From Nitrospinota bacterium (lineage in GTDB: Bacteria; Nitrospinota_A; UBA7883; JACRGQ01), in the NCBI GenBank assembly GCA_016217735.1, contig JACRGQ010000033.1:1-61906 (forward strand): DNA of 61,906 bases, given 5' to 3'. Below, piece after piece: positions 20,113 to 27,889 of the stretch. Both the position numbers and the translations under genes were made by a program. The notes below the pieces were generated by a model that was not told where the DNA came from, did no database searches, and saw only the letters and a program-made list of their open reading frames with translations. Numbering within the stretch: the first letter of the stretch is position 1; the number at the start of each line of letters is the position of its first letter.

Positions 20113-20736
20113 ATGGAAGACAGCTCATGGGGTTATAGCGAAATTCCGCCCGGCAGCGGCGGCAACGCCGCCGAGCGTGAGCGCAAACGCCTCGCCGAAA
20201 AATCCGAGGGGAAATACCCCCCCGCCGAACGCCCCCTCTACAGCCCGCTCCCGGAGCCGGAGCCGCTGGAGGACGAACTTCCGGAGCAGCGCCCGTCCGG
20301 CACCGCCCTTTCGCTCACCTCGCTGGTGATCGGCATCGTGGCGCTGGTGCTGGCCGCTGTTTTCTTTTACCGTTCCAACGTGAACATCAAGTCGGCTGAA
20401 ATACACGCGCAGCAGGCGCTCACCGCCGTGGACGAGCTGAAACATTCCGGCAGCCCCGCCCCGGCGGCGCTCAAGATAGAACTGATGCGCACCACCCGCA
20501 CGCTGGACGCGATGACCGTGGAATTTCAGGTGGAGCCGGAAGCGCTTTCCAAAATCGAACGGCTCCGCAGCGAGGTGAATGAAATCCTCGCCATGCTGGA
20601 TGAGAAGACGCCGGAAGCCGCGCCCGCCGAGGAGGCAGCGGCCCCGGCCGAGGCGCCCGCCGCCGCCATGCCCGAAGCGGCCGTTGCTCCGCCCGCGCCC
20701 GCCGCCAAACAGCCATCACCCCCCCCGGCGAAATAA
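20113..20736 (+). CDS. Uncharacterised single-pass membrane protein with Ala/Pro-rich tail
   Basis: A 207-residue protein I do not recognise. The acidic, Pro-rich N-terminal 65 residues are followed by one hydrophobic helix at about 68-88 (LTSLVIGIVALVLAAVFFY). A probable coiled coil of about 75 residues comes next, then a tail of about 45 residues made of Ala, Pro and Glu. It probably sits in the inner membrane with the coiled coil outside. It is followed 4 bp later by another small unknown gene and then an NtrC-type regulator on the same strand. No Shine-Dalgarno is seen. Confidence 0.7.
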   Translation: MEDSSWGYSEIPPGSGGNAAERERKRLAEKSEGKYPPAERPLYSPLPEPEPLEDELPEQRPSGTALSLTSLVIGIVALVLAAVFFYRSNVNIKSAEIHAQQALTAVDELKHSGSPAPAALKIELMRTTRTLDAMTVEFQVEPEALSKIERLRSEVNEILAMLDEKTPEAAPAEEAAAPAEAPAAAMPEAAVAPPAPAAKQPSPPPAK

Positions 20737-20740
20737 AGCC

Positions 20741-21097
20741 ATGTGGGAAGATATCAAACGCCTCGCGGCCGTCATCGCCAGCCACTTGAGGGAGCAGAAA
20801 GACCTGTTCATCTACAAACTGATCGTGGCGAATTATTCCGGCGCGCGCGATGCGTGTTACCGGCGGCTGGGGGAACGCTACTACAAGGCATATAAAGACG
20901 GGCGGATCGCCGACGTGCCGGATGATGGGGCCGCCGCCGAGCTCGACTCGCTCCTGCGTATTGACGACGAGATCGAGCGGACGGCGCGGGAGATCGATTT
21001 GCTCCGCGCGCATTCCTACCGCGAGCGGGATGCGGCGCTGGGGCACGGCGGCAAAGCGCGGCCGGCGGCGCCCAACGCCGGCGTGAAGGAGAAGTAG
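20741..21097 (+). CDS. Uncharacterised small helical protein
   Basis: A 118-residue protein starting MWEDIKRLAAVIASHLREQ. It appears all-helical and charged: an amphipathic N-terminal helix, a Tyr/Arg-rich middle (RRLGERYYKAYKDGR) and a heptad-like segment near residues 65-90 (LLRIDDEIERTAREIDLLR). It has no signal peptide or membrane helix and no family I recognise. It starts 4 bp after the previous gene's stop, so the two are probably cotranscribed and may interact through their coiled coils (inference). Confidence 0.68.
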   Translation: MWEDIKRLAAVIASHLREQKDLFIYKLIVANYSGARDACYRRLGERYYKAYKDGRIADVPDDGAAAELDSLLRIDDEIERTAREIDLLRAHSYRERDAALGHGGKARPAAPNAGVKEK

Positions 21098-21153
21098 GCG
21101 GTGGCCGCCATCCGCTTCATGCCGGGGCTGCGCAACGCGGCAGCCGCACCGCC

Positions 21154-22518
21154 GTGAAACACGAAAAAACCGTTCTCATCGTCGAAGACGAAGCGTCGCT
21201 CCGCCTCGTGCTTTCCCGAACGGCGCAGCGCAAAGGCTATGCCGCCGCCACCGCCGCCACCATCGCCGAGGCGAAGGAAAAACTCCACGCCGGGCGCTTC
21301 TTCGCCGCGTTCCTCGACATCCGCCTGCCGGACGGCCAGGGGCTGGATCTGCTCGGCTGGATAAAAGAGCGCGGCATCGCCACTCCCTGCGTGGTGATGA
21401 CCGCCGACGCCACCATGGACAACGCCATCAAGGCGGTGAAACGGGGCGCGTTCGAGTATCTGGTGAAACCGCTGGACCTCAACGAGATCGAGCAGATACT
21501 CGACCGCATCGAGCAGCGCGCCGCGCTGGCGGGAGCGGCGAAAGAGGCCGCGCCGGAGGCCGCCGCGCCGGGCCGCTACGAGATCATCGGGCGCAGCGCG
21601 CCGATGCAGTCGCTGTTCAAAAAAATCGGCAAGGCCGCCGCCTCCAACTTCACCGTGCTCATCACCGGCGAAAGCGGCAGCGGCAAGGAACTGGTGGCGC
21701 GCAACCTGCACGAGTTCAGCGACCGCGCGGCACGGCCGTTCGTCACCGTGAACTGTTCCGCCATCCCCAAAGACCTGATGGAGAGCGAACTCTTCGGCCA
21801 CATCAAGGGGGCGTTCACCGGGGCCGACCGCGACCAGAAAGGGCTGGTGGAAGAAGCCGACGGCGGCACGCTCTTCATGGACGAGATAGGCGAGATCGGC
21901 CCCAAGATGCAGGCGAAGCTGCTGCGGATGCTGGAGGAGGGGAAAATCACCCCGGTCGGCGCGCGCAAAGGAACGCCGGTGGATGTGCGCTTCGCCGCCG
22001 CCACCAACCGCGATCTGGAGGCGATGGTGCGGGAAGGGCATTTCCGCGAAGACCTGTTTCACCGCCTCAACGTGCTGCACATACCGGTGCCGCCGCTGCG
22101 CAAGCGGGTCGGCGATATCGAGCTGCTGGCCCGCTATTTCGTGAAGCGGTACGGCGGCGGCAAGCGGATAGCCGACGAGGCGTGCGCCGAGCTGGCGAAA
22201 CGCAACTGGCCCGGCAACGTGCGGCAACTGCAAAACGCCATCAAGCGCGCGCTGGTCATGGGGAGCGACGAGGTGCTGATGCCGCACCACTTCAGCAAGG
22301 TGGAGGAGCAGGCCCCCGAAGAGATGGCCGACTGGATCGGCCGCATCATCCAGCAGGGGGGGGACGAAATACACGGCCGCATCGTCGGCCAGATCGAGGC
22401 GGAGATGATTCGGCAGGGGCTGGCGAAATGCCGCGGCAACAAAATAAAGACCGCCGCCCTGCTCGGCATCAACCGCAACACCCTCACCAAGAAGGTGAAA
22501 GACTACTCGCTGGAGTGA
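21154..22518 (+). CDS. NtrC-family sigma-54-dependent response regulator
   Basis: It has 454 residues, with GTG as the likely start. The receiver domain has phospho-acceptor Asp55 in FLDIRLPDG and conserved Lys105 in YLVKPLD. The AAA+ domain has P-loop GESGSGKE (172-179), the sigma-54 contact loop GAFTGA (219-224) and Walker B FMDEIG (241-246). A Fis-type helix-turn-helix ends the protein (KTAALLGINRNTLTKKV). No sensor kinase is adjacent. The GAFTGA loop is intact, so it should activate sigma-54 promoters; the flgF-upstream site in this window is one conceivable target. ntrC itself is possible but unproven. Confidence 0.93.
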   Translation: MKHEKTVLIVEDEASLRLVLSRTAQRKGYAAATAATIAEAKEKLHAGRFFAAFLDIRLPDGQGLDLLGWIKERGIATPCVVMTADATMDNAIKAVKRGAFEYLVKPLDLNEIEQILDRIEQRAALAGAAKEAAPEAAAPGRYEIIGRSAPMQSLFKKIGKAAASNFTVLITGESGSGKELVARNLHEFSDRAARPFVTVNCSAIPKDLMESELFGHIKGAFTGADRDQKGLVEEADGGTLFMDEIGEIGPKMQAKLLRMLEEGKITPVGARKGTPVDVRFAAATNRDLEAMVREGHFREDLFHRLNVLHIPVPPLRKRVGDIELLARYFVKRYGGGKRIADEACAELAKRNWPGNVRQLQNAIKRALVMGSDEVLMPHHFSKVEEQAPEEMADWIGRIIQQGGDEIHGRIVGQIEAEMIRQGLAKCRGNKIKTAALLGINRNTLTKKVKDYSLE

Positions 22519-22581
22519 AAGTGGTAGAATAAAAGCCTGTGCCAAGCCACAAGAGACCGGCTAATAACCAGAGGTGAAAGT

Positions 22582-22812
22582 ATGAGACGCAACGTAATAC
22601 AAATTATCGTGTATCCGGGCAATGAGCGCGGCTACGTGGCCGAGTGTGTCAACCTGCCGGTGGTTACGCAGGGGGCAACGATAGACGAAACGGTAAAAAA
22701 CATGCAAGAGGCATTGGCTCTGCATATGGAAGGCGAAAGCCTGGAAGAGATGGGCTTGGCCCCCAATGCCCCCCTCATGGTGAGCATGGAGCTTGAGCCG
22801 ATACATGCCTAA
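22582..22812 (+). CDS. hicB: HicB-family antitoxin
   Basis: A 76-residue protein with the HicB fold signature: an initial strand, a GYVAECVNLPVVTQGAT turn, then a helix ETVKNMQEALALHM. In type II HicAB systems this RNase-H-like domain blocks the HicA RNA-binding toxin. It lacks the C-terminal DNA-binding extension found in many HicB proteins. A good Shine-Dalgarno (AGAGGTG) precedes the ATG. Its stop overlaps a truncated hicA by 8 nt, so it is an orphaned antitoxin here. Base composition is AT-richer than in its neighbours. Confidence 0.85.
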   Translation: MRRNVIQIIVYPGNERGYVAECVNLPVVTQGATIDETVKNMQEALALHMEGESLEEMGLAPNAPLMVSMELEPIHA

Positions 22813-22900
22813 ACTCCGGCGTTTATCCGGAGCGCAGGTGGCCGCCATTTTTCAGATTTTCGGTTTCGCCGTGGCCGGGCAAAATACGGGAGAATTCTGA
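22805..22900 (+). pseudogene. hicA: Truncated hicA toxin gene
   Basis: Directly overlapping hicB, 31 codons encode MPKLRRLSGAQVAAIF followed by GFAVAGQ. This matches the N-terminal strand-helix of HicA (typically MPKLxxLSGxEVxxxLxxxGFxxxRQxGSH). The reading then diverges and stops at TGA before the catalytic GSH histidine. No remaining hicA reading was found downstream: the next frame is the ASCH gene, whose ATG overlaps this stop by one base. A functional mRNA interferase is not expected. Confidence 0.75.
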
Positions 22901-23375
22901 TGAAGAGCAAATATCCAGAACAGATGTCCGCACTTTGTGTCGCCCAACCATGGGCGAGTTGTATTTTTGAACATGGCAAAAACGTTGAAAATCGATCGGC
23001 CAACCTGCGGAAGCGCGGCACAATTGCAATTTATGCATCAAAAAGCAGGATGGAATCACGATTTGAGTATTGCAAGGAAAAATATGGGGTTGAGATAAAA
23101 TGGGACGACGTAAAAAAAGGCCACATCATCGGCTTCATCGACATCATTGATGTGATTAAAGAAATAGAGTAACCAAAAAAACAAAAAAATGGTTCCAAGG
23201 GCGTTATGGATACGTCTTAAGCAATCCATTTATGCTAAAAAATGCTGTTCCGGCAGTGCCCCCTAAAGGAACCGTCAAGTTTTGGCATCTGAAGGGGAAA
23301 AAGCTAAAGGATTGTTTGAATCAAATTCCGGCTGTCCGTCGATCTCAATTTGTAAATTGGGAAATTCCAAAATAG
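22900..23375 (+). pseudogene. ASCH-domain protein, interrupted by a -1 frameshift
   Basis: The first frame (22900-23172, 90 residues) gives ALCVAQPWASCIFEHGKNVENRS and GHIIGFIDIIDVI, the first half of an ASCH (PUA-like) domain. It stops at 23170-23172. The -1 frame then continues with KWFQGRYGYVLSNPFML and ends at 23375; WF(Q)GPYG-VLxNP is the standard second half of the same domain. An in-frame stop in the -1 frame at 23157 confines the shift to about 23160-23169. ASCH domains bind RNA or modified bases and often sit near toxin-antitoxin genes. A real lesion or a sequencing indel are both possible. Confidence 0.8.
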
Positions 23376-23819
23376 TCGCAAATCAATAAATCCCTGAATT
23401 CGGCTTCAATTACACGTAATTCAATAAGAGAAAGCCTATTTAGGCGGTGGTCAGAATCTTTTTGGCTTTGCATTCCACTTCTATCTGCTCAAGATGATAG
23501 TCAAGCGTCATTCAAAAAGCGGCTGTAAGCAAAGGGAACCGCAGGAGGCCCAAATTCCCGGCTAATAAGGTATTGCGCCGGTACAACAGAATTCATTCTG
23601 TTGTTGGCCCGCGAGGGGCCAAGAGGGCTTGCCCCCTTTGGGGACAACCGCAGGATGAATCCTGCGGTACCAAACTTCAGCGCGGCCTTTGCACGGGGGG
23701 CGGTTTTGTCATTCTGAGCGCAGCGAAGAATCTCGTTCCGGAAAGGGATACTTCGCTGCGCTCAGGATGACGGCTGTATGGGTGGCGGCTCCGGATAAAA
23801 ATCGGGTATTCTTACGCGG
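23376..23819. other. Intergenic region with stacked hairpin repeats
   Basis: The 444-bp gap before the permease gene has no convincing gene. The first 180 bp are AT-rich. From about 23565 there are nested palindromes: acaacagaattcattctgttgt (23583-23604) and ccgcaggatgaatcctgcgg (23648-23667), both inside an outer ggtac/gtacc pair. A family-1 repeat follows at 23709. A 42-codon minus-strand reading (23345-23473) was not accepted. Confidence 0.6.
23709..23771. repeat. Palindromic intergenic repeat, family 1 (short, near-perfect copy)
   Basis: The two arms are tcattctgagcgcagcgaag and the near-exact reverse complement cttcgctgcgctcaggatga, around a ttccggaaaggga centre. It is the cleanest copy in the window and could fold into a single long hairpin. 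Confidence 0.8.
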
Positions 23820-25379
23820 ATGGAACAGCCGCTAAATCCGCGCTTCAAGTACCGCTGGGCCGCCCCCGGCGACGTGAACGCCTTCTTCGGCCTCATGCTT
23901 GACAACATGACCGGCCTCGTCGTCCTTTCCTCCATCCTCATGGGCATCTTCCAGATGCCCGCCGATGTGGTGCTGCTAAAGATGGTGCCCGGCACGGCGC
24001 TGGGCGTGATGCTGGGGGACATCGCCTACACATGGATGGCGTTCCGCCTCGCCAACAAAGAGCGGCGGCAGGACGTTTGCGCCATGCCGCTGGGGATAGA
24101 CGCCATCGCGCTGTTCGGCCTCACGCTCGGCGTGGTCGGCCCCGCCTACGCCGTCACGCACGACGCCGACAAGGCGTGGGCCGCCGGCATGGCGGTGCTG
24201 GTGGTGATGGGGGCGGTAAAGACCATCACCGCGTTCTTCGGCGAAGCGGTGCGCCGCAATGTTCCCCGCGCGGCGCTGCTCGGCTCGCTGGCCGCCATCG
24301 CCGCCATCTTCATCGCCTACCTCCCGGCGCTGAAAATATTTTCCGATCCCGTGGCGGGCCTCGTGGCGCTGGGCGTGATCCTGCTCACGCTCACCGCGCG
24401 GGTGAAACTCCCCTTCAAAATCCCCGGCGCGCTCGGCGCGGTGGCGCTCGGCACGCTGGTCTACTACATCAGCAAAGCGGCGGGCTTCGCCGGGCCGCAC
24501 AACCACATGGAAGCGTCGTTCGCGCTGTCGCTCCCCATCCCCACCATGCACTGGCTGGACGGCCTTGCGCTCGGCGCGAAGTATCTCCCCATCGCCATTC
24601 CCATCGCCATCACCAACGTCATCGGCGGCATCGATAACACCGAAAGCGCCGCCGTGGCGGGCGACCACTACCCCACGCGCGACATCCTGCTGGTGGAAGG
24701 CTTCGCCACGCTCATCGCCGGCATCTGCGGCGGGGTGATACAGAACACCCCCTACATCGGCCACCCCGCATACAAGCGGATGGGGGGGCGCGCCGCCTAC
24801 ACGCTTGCCACCGGGCTGTTCATCGGGCTGGGCGCGATGGTGGGGCTTATCGGCTGGCTTATCGCGCTGCTGCCGGAATCGGTGATGGTGCCGATACTCA
24901 TCTTCATCGGCCTTGAAGTCACCGCGCAGGCGTTTGGCGAAAGCGATAAGCGGCACCTGCCCGCCGTCGCCATCTGCTTCATCCCGGTGGTGGCCGATCT
25001 CGTCTTCATCCAGTACAACACGGTGATGGGGATGGGGGGCCTTTCGCTTGATAAGATGCCGCCCGACTTTCAGCAGACCTACAACGCGGTGATGGTGCTG
25101 GGCAACGGCTTCGTCTGCACCGCCATGATTTGGGCCGCGATGCTGGCCTTTCTCATCGACCGCAAATTGCGCCACGCCGCGCTCGCCGCGCTGGCGGCCG
25201 CCGCCTTTACCGTGGTGGGGCTGATACACTCGCCGTTCGCCGACGGACGGCTCTTTCTTCCTTCGGCGGACTTGCCGCGCATGGTCTGGATGATCGCCGC
25301 CGGTTATTTGTTAATGGCGGGGTGCTACTTTATAATGAGCGCTCTTAACAAGGAAACAAACGAGGTTTTAATTGACTGA
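23820..25379 (+). CDS. NCS2-like xanthine/uracil permease family protein
   Basis: A 519-residue polytopic membrane protein with about 12-14 hydrophobic segments. Family features include the N-terminal GDVNAFFGLMLDNMTGLVVLSSIL, NVIGGIDNTESAAVAGDHY in the central binding region, and GGVIQNTPYIGHPAYKRMGG. These resemble the nucleobase transporter fold (NCS2, AzgA-like) more than SulP. The substrate is unknown; a purine or pyrimidine base is the default guess. TATTCT lies 7 nt before the ATG and there is no Shine-Dalgarno. The end overlaps the thrS TTG start by 8 nt, so thrS may be translationally coupled. Confidence 0.8.
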   Translation: MEQPLNPRFKYRWAAPGDVNAFFGLMLDNMTGLVVLSSILMGIFQMPADVVLLKMVPGTALGVMLGDIAYTWMAFRLANKERRQDVCAMPLGIDAIALFGLTLGVVGPAYAVTHDADKAWAAGMAVLVVMGAVKTITAFFGEAVRRNVPRAALLGSLAAIAAIFIAYLPALKIFSDPVAGLVALGVILLTLTARVKLPFKIPGALGAVALGTLVYYISKAAGFAGPHNHMEASFALSLPIPTMHWLDGLALGAKYLPIAIPIAITNVIGGIDNTESAAVAGDHYPTRDILLVEGFATLIAGICGGVIQNTPYIGHPAYKRMGGRAAYTLATGLFIGLGAMVGLIGWLIALLPESVMVPILIFIGLEVTAQAFGESDKRHLPAVAICFIPVVADLVFIQYNTVMGMGGLSLDKMPPDFQQTYNAVMVLGNGFVCTAMIWAAMLAFLIDRKLRHAALAALAAAAFTVVGLIHSPFADGRLFLPSADLPRMVWMIAAGYLLMAGCYFIMSALNKETNEVLID

Positions 25380-27135
25380 TTTACACGCGATGAGACACTC
25401 CGCCGCGCACGTCATGGCGCAGGCGATAAAGGAACTCTACCCCAACGCGCAGTTCGCGTTCGGCCCGGAGACGGAAGACGGCTTCTACTACGACGTGAAA
25501 ATTCCCGACGGCGCGCTGAAGCAGGAGGATTTGGGCAAGATCGAAAAAGCGATGCAGCGCATCCAGAAGGCGAAAAAGCCGTTCGAGCGGGCCGAGGTTT
25601 CGCGCGCGCAGGCGCTGGAGCTGTTCAAGGCGCAGGAATACAAGATAAAGGCGCTCAACGACCTGCTGAAAAACGAAGCAAGCGTCAGCACCTACACGCA
25701 GGACGGATTCACCGACCTCTGCCGCGGCCCGCACGTGGAAAACACCGGGCAGATCGGCGCGTTCAGCATCGACCGCATCGCCGGTTCCTACTGGCTGGGC
25801 GACAGCAAGAACGAAGCGCTCCAGCGGGTGTACGGCCTCTGCTTCGCCACGCGGGACGAGCTGAAAGAGTACAAAACCATGCTGGAGGAGGCGCGCAAGC
25901 GCGACCACCGCGAGACCGGAAGAAAACTCGACCTCTTCTCGTTCCACGACGAGGGGCCGGGCTTCGTCTTCTGGCACGCCAAGGGGCTGAAGGTCTTCAA
26001 TATGCTGCTCGACCACATCCGCTCGCTCTACGCAACGCAGGGGGCGCAGGAGATAAAAACCCCCGAAGTGCTCAGCGTGGAGCTGTGGCACCAGTCGGGC
26101 CACTACGAAAACTACCGGAACAGCATGTACTTCACCTCGGCGGAAGACCGCGAATACGCGGTGAAGCCGATGAACTGCCCCGGCGCGATACTCATCTACA
26201 AAGAAGCGCTCCGCTCGTTCCGCGATCTGCCGTTGCGGCTGATGGAGATGGGGCATGTACACCGCTTCGAGCTTTCCGGCGTGTTGCACGGCCTCTTCCG
26301 CGCCCGCGCCTTCACGCAGGACGACGGACACCTCTTCTGCGCGCCGGAGCAGATAGAAGAGGAAATCGCGCTCTTCGTCGACGCGGTGATGTCCACCTAC
26401 AAAGTGTTCGGCTTCGACGACATCACCATCTACATCGCCACCCGGCCGGAGCACAGCATGGGGAGCGAGGAGATATGGGAGACCGCCACCAATGCGCTTA
26501 AGGTGCCGCTGGACAAGAAGGGCATCCCGTACAAGATAAAAGAAGGCGAGGGGGCGTTCTACGGCCCCAAGATAGAGTTCAACGTGAAAGACTGCATCAA
26601 GCGCAACTGGCAGCTTGGCACCATACAGGTCGATTTTTCCATGCCGGAGCGCTTCGGGCTGGAATACGTCGGCAGCGACGGCGGCCGCCACCGCCCGGTG
26701 CTGCTGCACCGCGCCATCCTCGGCTCGCTGGAACGGTTTTTGGGCATCTACATCGAGCACGTGTCGGGGAATTTCCCCGTCTGGCTCGCCCCGGTGCAGG
26801 TGATGCTGCTGCCGGTGACCGACAACCAGAACGGTTACTGCGAAGAGCTGCGCCAAAAGCTGGCCGCCGACGGTATCCGCGCCGAAGTGGACACCGCCGG
26901 CGAGCGGGTGAACAAGAAAATCCGCAACGCGCAGATGGTGAAGGTGCCGTACATGCTCATCATCGGCGAAAAGGAAGCTGGCGCGAAAAACCTCTCGGTG
27001 CGTCTGCGCAGCGGCGAAACGGTGAACGAGATACCGGTGGAGCGTTTCGTGGGCGCCGTGAAGGGCTTGGCCGCATCGCGTTCCGCCGCGCTGTGGGACG
27101 AGCCGCTTCCGCCGCCGCCCCAACGCGAAGCCTGA
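25372..27135 (+). CDS. thrS: Threonyl-tRNA synthetase lacking the TGS domain
   Basis: A class II synthetase for tRNA-Thr. It has 587 residues against about 640 in E. coli: the N-terminal TGS domain is absent and the protein begins at the editing domain. HSAAH and CRGPH, the editing-site zinc/water ligands, are present. The catalytic core has NCPGAILIYK, the RAFTQDDGH motif and VLLHRAILGSLERFLGI; an anticodon-binding domain ends the protein. The start is TTG (25372) with GAGG about 8 nt upstream; an ATG at 25390 is an alternative. Upstream coding belongs to the permease, so the TGS domain is not merely misannotated. Confidence 0.94.
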   Translation: MTDLHAMRHSAAHVMAQAIKELYPNAQFAFGPETEDGFYYDVKIPDGALKQEDLGKIEKAMQRIQKAKKPFERAEVSRAQALELFKAQEYKIKALNDLLKNEASVSTYTQDGFTDLCRGPHVENTGQIGAFSIDRIAGSYWLGDSKNEALQRVYGLCFATRDELKEYKTMLEEARKRDHRETGRKLDLFSFHDEGPGFVFWHAKGLKVFNMLLDHIRSLYATQGAQEIKTPEVLSVELWHQSGHYENYRNSMYFTSAEDREYAVKPMNCPGAILIYKEALRSFRDLPLRLMEMGHVHRFELSGVLHGLFRARAFTQDDGHLFCAPEQIEEEIALFVDAVMSTYKVFGFDDITIYIATRPEHSMGSEEIWETATNALKVPLDKKGIPYKIKEGEGAFYGPKIEFNVKDCIKRNWQLGTIQVDFSMPERFGLEYVGSDGGRHRPVLLHRAILGSLERFLGIYIEHVSGNFPVWLAPVQVMLLPVTDNQNGYCEELRQKLAADGIRAEVDTAGERVNKKIRNAQMVKVPYMLIIGEKEAGAKNLSVRLRSGETVNEIPVERFVGAVKGLAASRSAALWDEPLPPPPQREA

Positions 27136-27239
27136 CCGGGGAGTACTTTCATACGCGCCCACGCGGTTTTGCTGATGGGATTATCTTACGATTGAGCGAA
27201 CCGGTTTCGCCGCAAGCTGAAGTTTACCTCGATTCAGGG

Positions 27240-27347
27240 GTGTCTCAGTTTGAATTTTTCGGAGTTGCCCTTCCCAACGGTGGCACGGGCAACGGCCTAT
27301 AGGCCATTTCCGGAGCGGATTGAGAAATTCAATTCCGCTCCTCCTTC
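27240..27347. repeat. Intergenic repeat, family 2, copy 1
   Basis: It shares ctcagtttgaa, cctataggccat and the hairpin ggagcgga...tccgctcc (27312-27341) with copy 2 downstream of pgk. Both copies follow the 3' end of a plus-strand gene. The 379-bp thrS-merR gap (27136-27514) also carries the family-1 copy at 27387; I see no gene in it. Confidence 0.65.
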
Positions 27348-27386
27348 CGCAAGCTTCGCCGCCGCATATTTATTCAGCCGATCCTA

Positions 27387-27450
27387 TCATCCTGAGCCGG
27401 GGGCGAAGTATCTCTTTCCGGAAAGGGATTCTTCGTTGCACTCAGATGAC
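27387..27450. repeat. Palindromic intergenic repeat, family 1
   Basis: tcatcctgagcc at the left and cactcagatgac at the right flank gaagtatctctttccggaaagggattcttcg in two parts. It lies between the family-2 repeat and the merR stop. Confidence 0.72.
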
Positions 27451-27514
27451 AAAAATCAGGTTTGCGGCCACAAAAAATGCAAACCAATGCGATAATTTTC
27501 AAAAGAGCGGCGCG

Positions 27515-27889
27515 TCAGCCGCCGTTGAGAATGCTTAAAATGTCGGCCAGCCCTTTTTTGGTCTGGCGCACCGCTTCGATGATGGCGTCCCGCTCGCTGG
27601 CGGTCTTCTTTCTTTTCTGCAGCCGCTTCTTCGCCCCGGCGATGGAAAACCCCTCGTCGTACAGCAGCGATTTTATCTCCAGCACCAGCTCGATGTCCTG
27701 CCGGCTGTAGAGGCGGCGGCCGCTCTGGCTTTTGCGCGGGGTCAGTTCGGGGAACTCGGTCTCCCAGTAGCGCAGCACATGGGTTTCGATGCCGGCGATG
27801 GCGGCGACATCGCTTATCTTGTGGAACATTTTGTCGGGCAGGTTGGGCAACGCCAGTTGCGGGCTTTTCCCCTCGGCGGCTTCACTCAT
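27515..27889 (-). CDS. MerR-family transcriptional regulator
   Basis: It has 124 residues. The N-terminal winged helix-turn-helix covers about 20-90: KISDVAAIAGIETHVLRYWETEFPEL, then SGRRLYSRQDIELVLEIKSLL. A short helix-rich tail follows. No metal- or drug-binding cysteines are seen, and the type resembles the small MerR proteins often found beside ihfA. The target is unknown. The start overlaps the end of the SPOR-domain gene by 8 nt, so it is second in that operon. Confidence 0.9.
   Translation of the reverse strand: MSEAAEGKSPQLALPNLPDKMFHKISDVAAIAGIETHVLRYWETEFPELTPRKSQSGRRLYSRQDIELVLEIKSLLYDEGFSIAGAKKRLQKRKKTASERDAIIEAVRQTKKGLADILSILNGG

Noticed and set aside
23155-23195. Programmed -1 ribosomal frameshifting in the ASCH gene
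   Set aside because: The shift is confined to 23160-23169, which has no X-XXY-YYZ slippery heptamer. The A-rich tract lies after the zero-frame stop, so a mutation or sequencing indel is simpler.
23345-23473. A 42-codon minus-strand reading downstream of the ASCH gene
   Set aside because: It is short, overlaps the ASCH C-terminal frame on the other strand, and has no Shine-Dalgarno or recognised family.
25200-25372. A hidden TGS domain of ThrRS upstream in another frame
   Set aside because: The region encodes the C-terminal helices of the permease, and no TGS-like sequence is apparent in the other frames.
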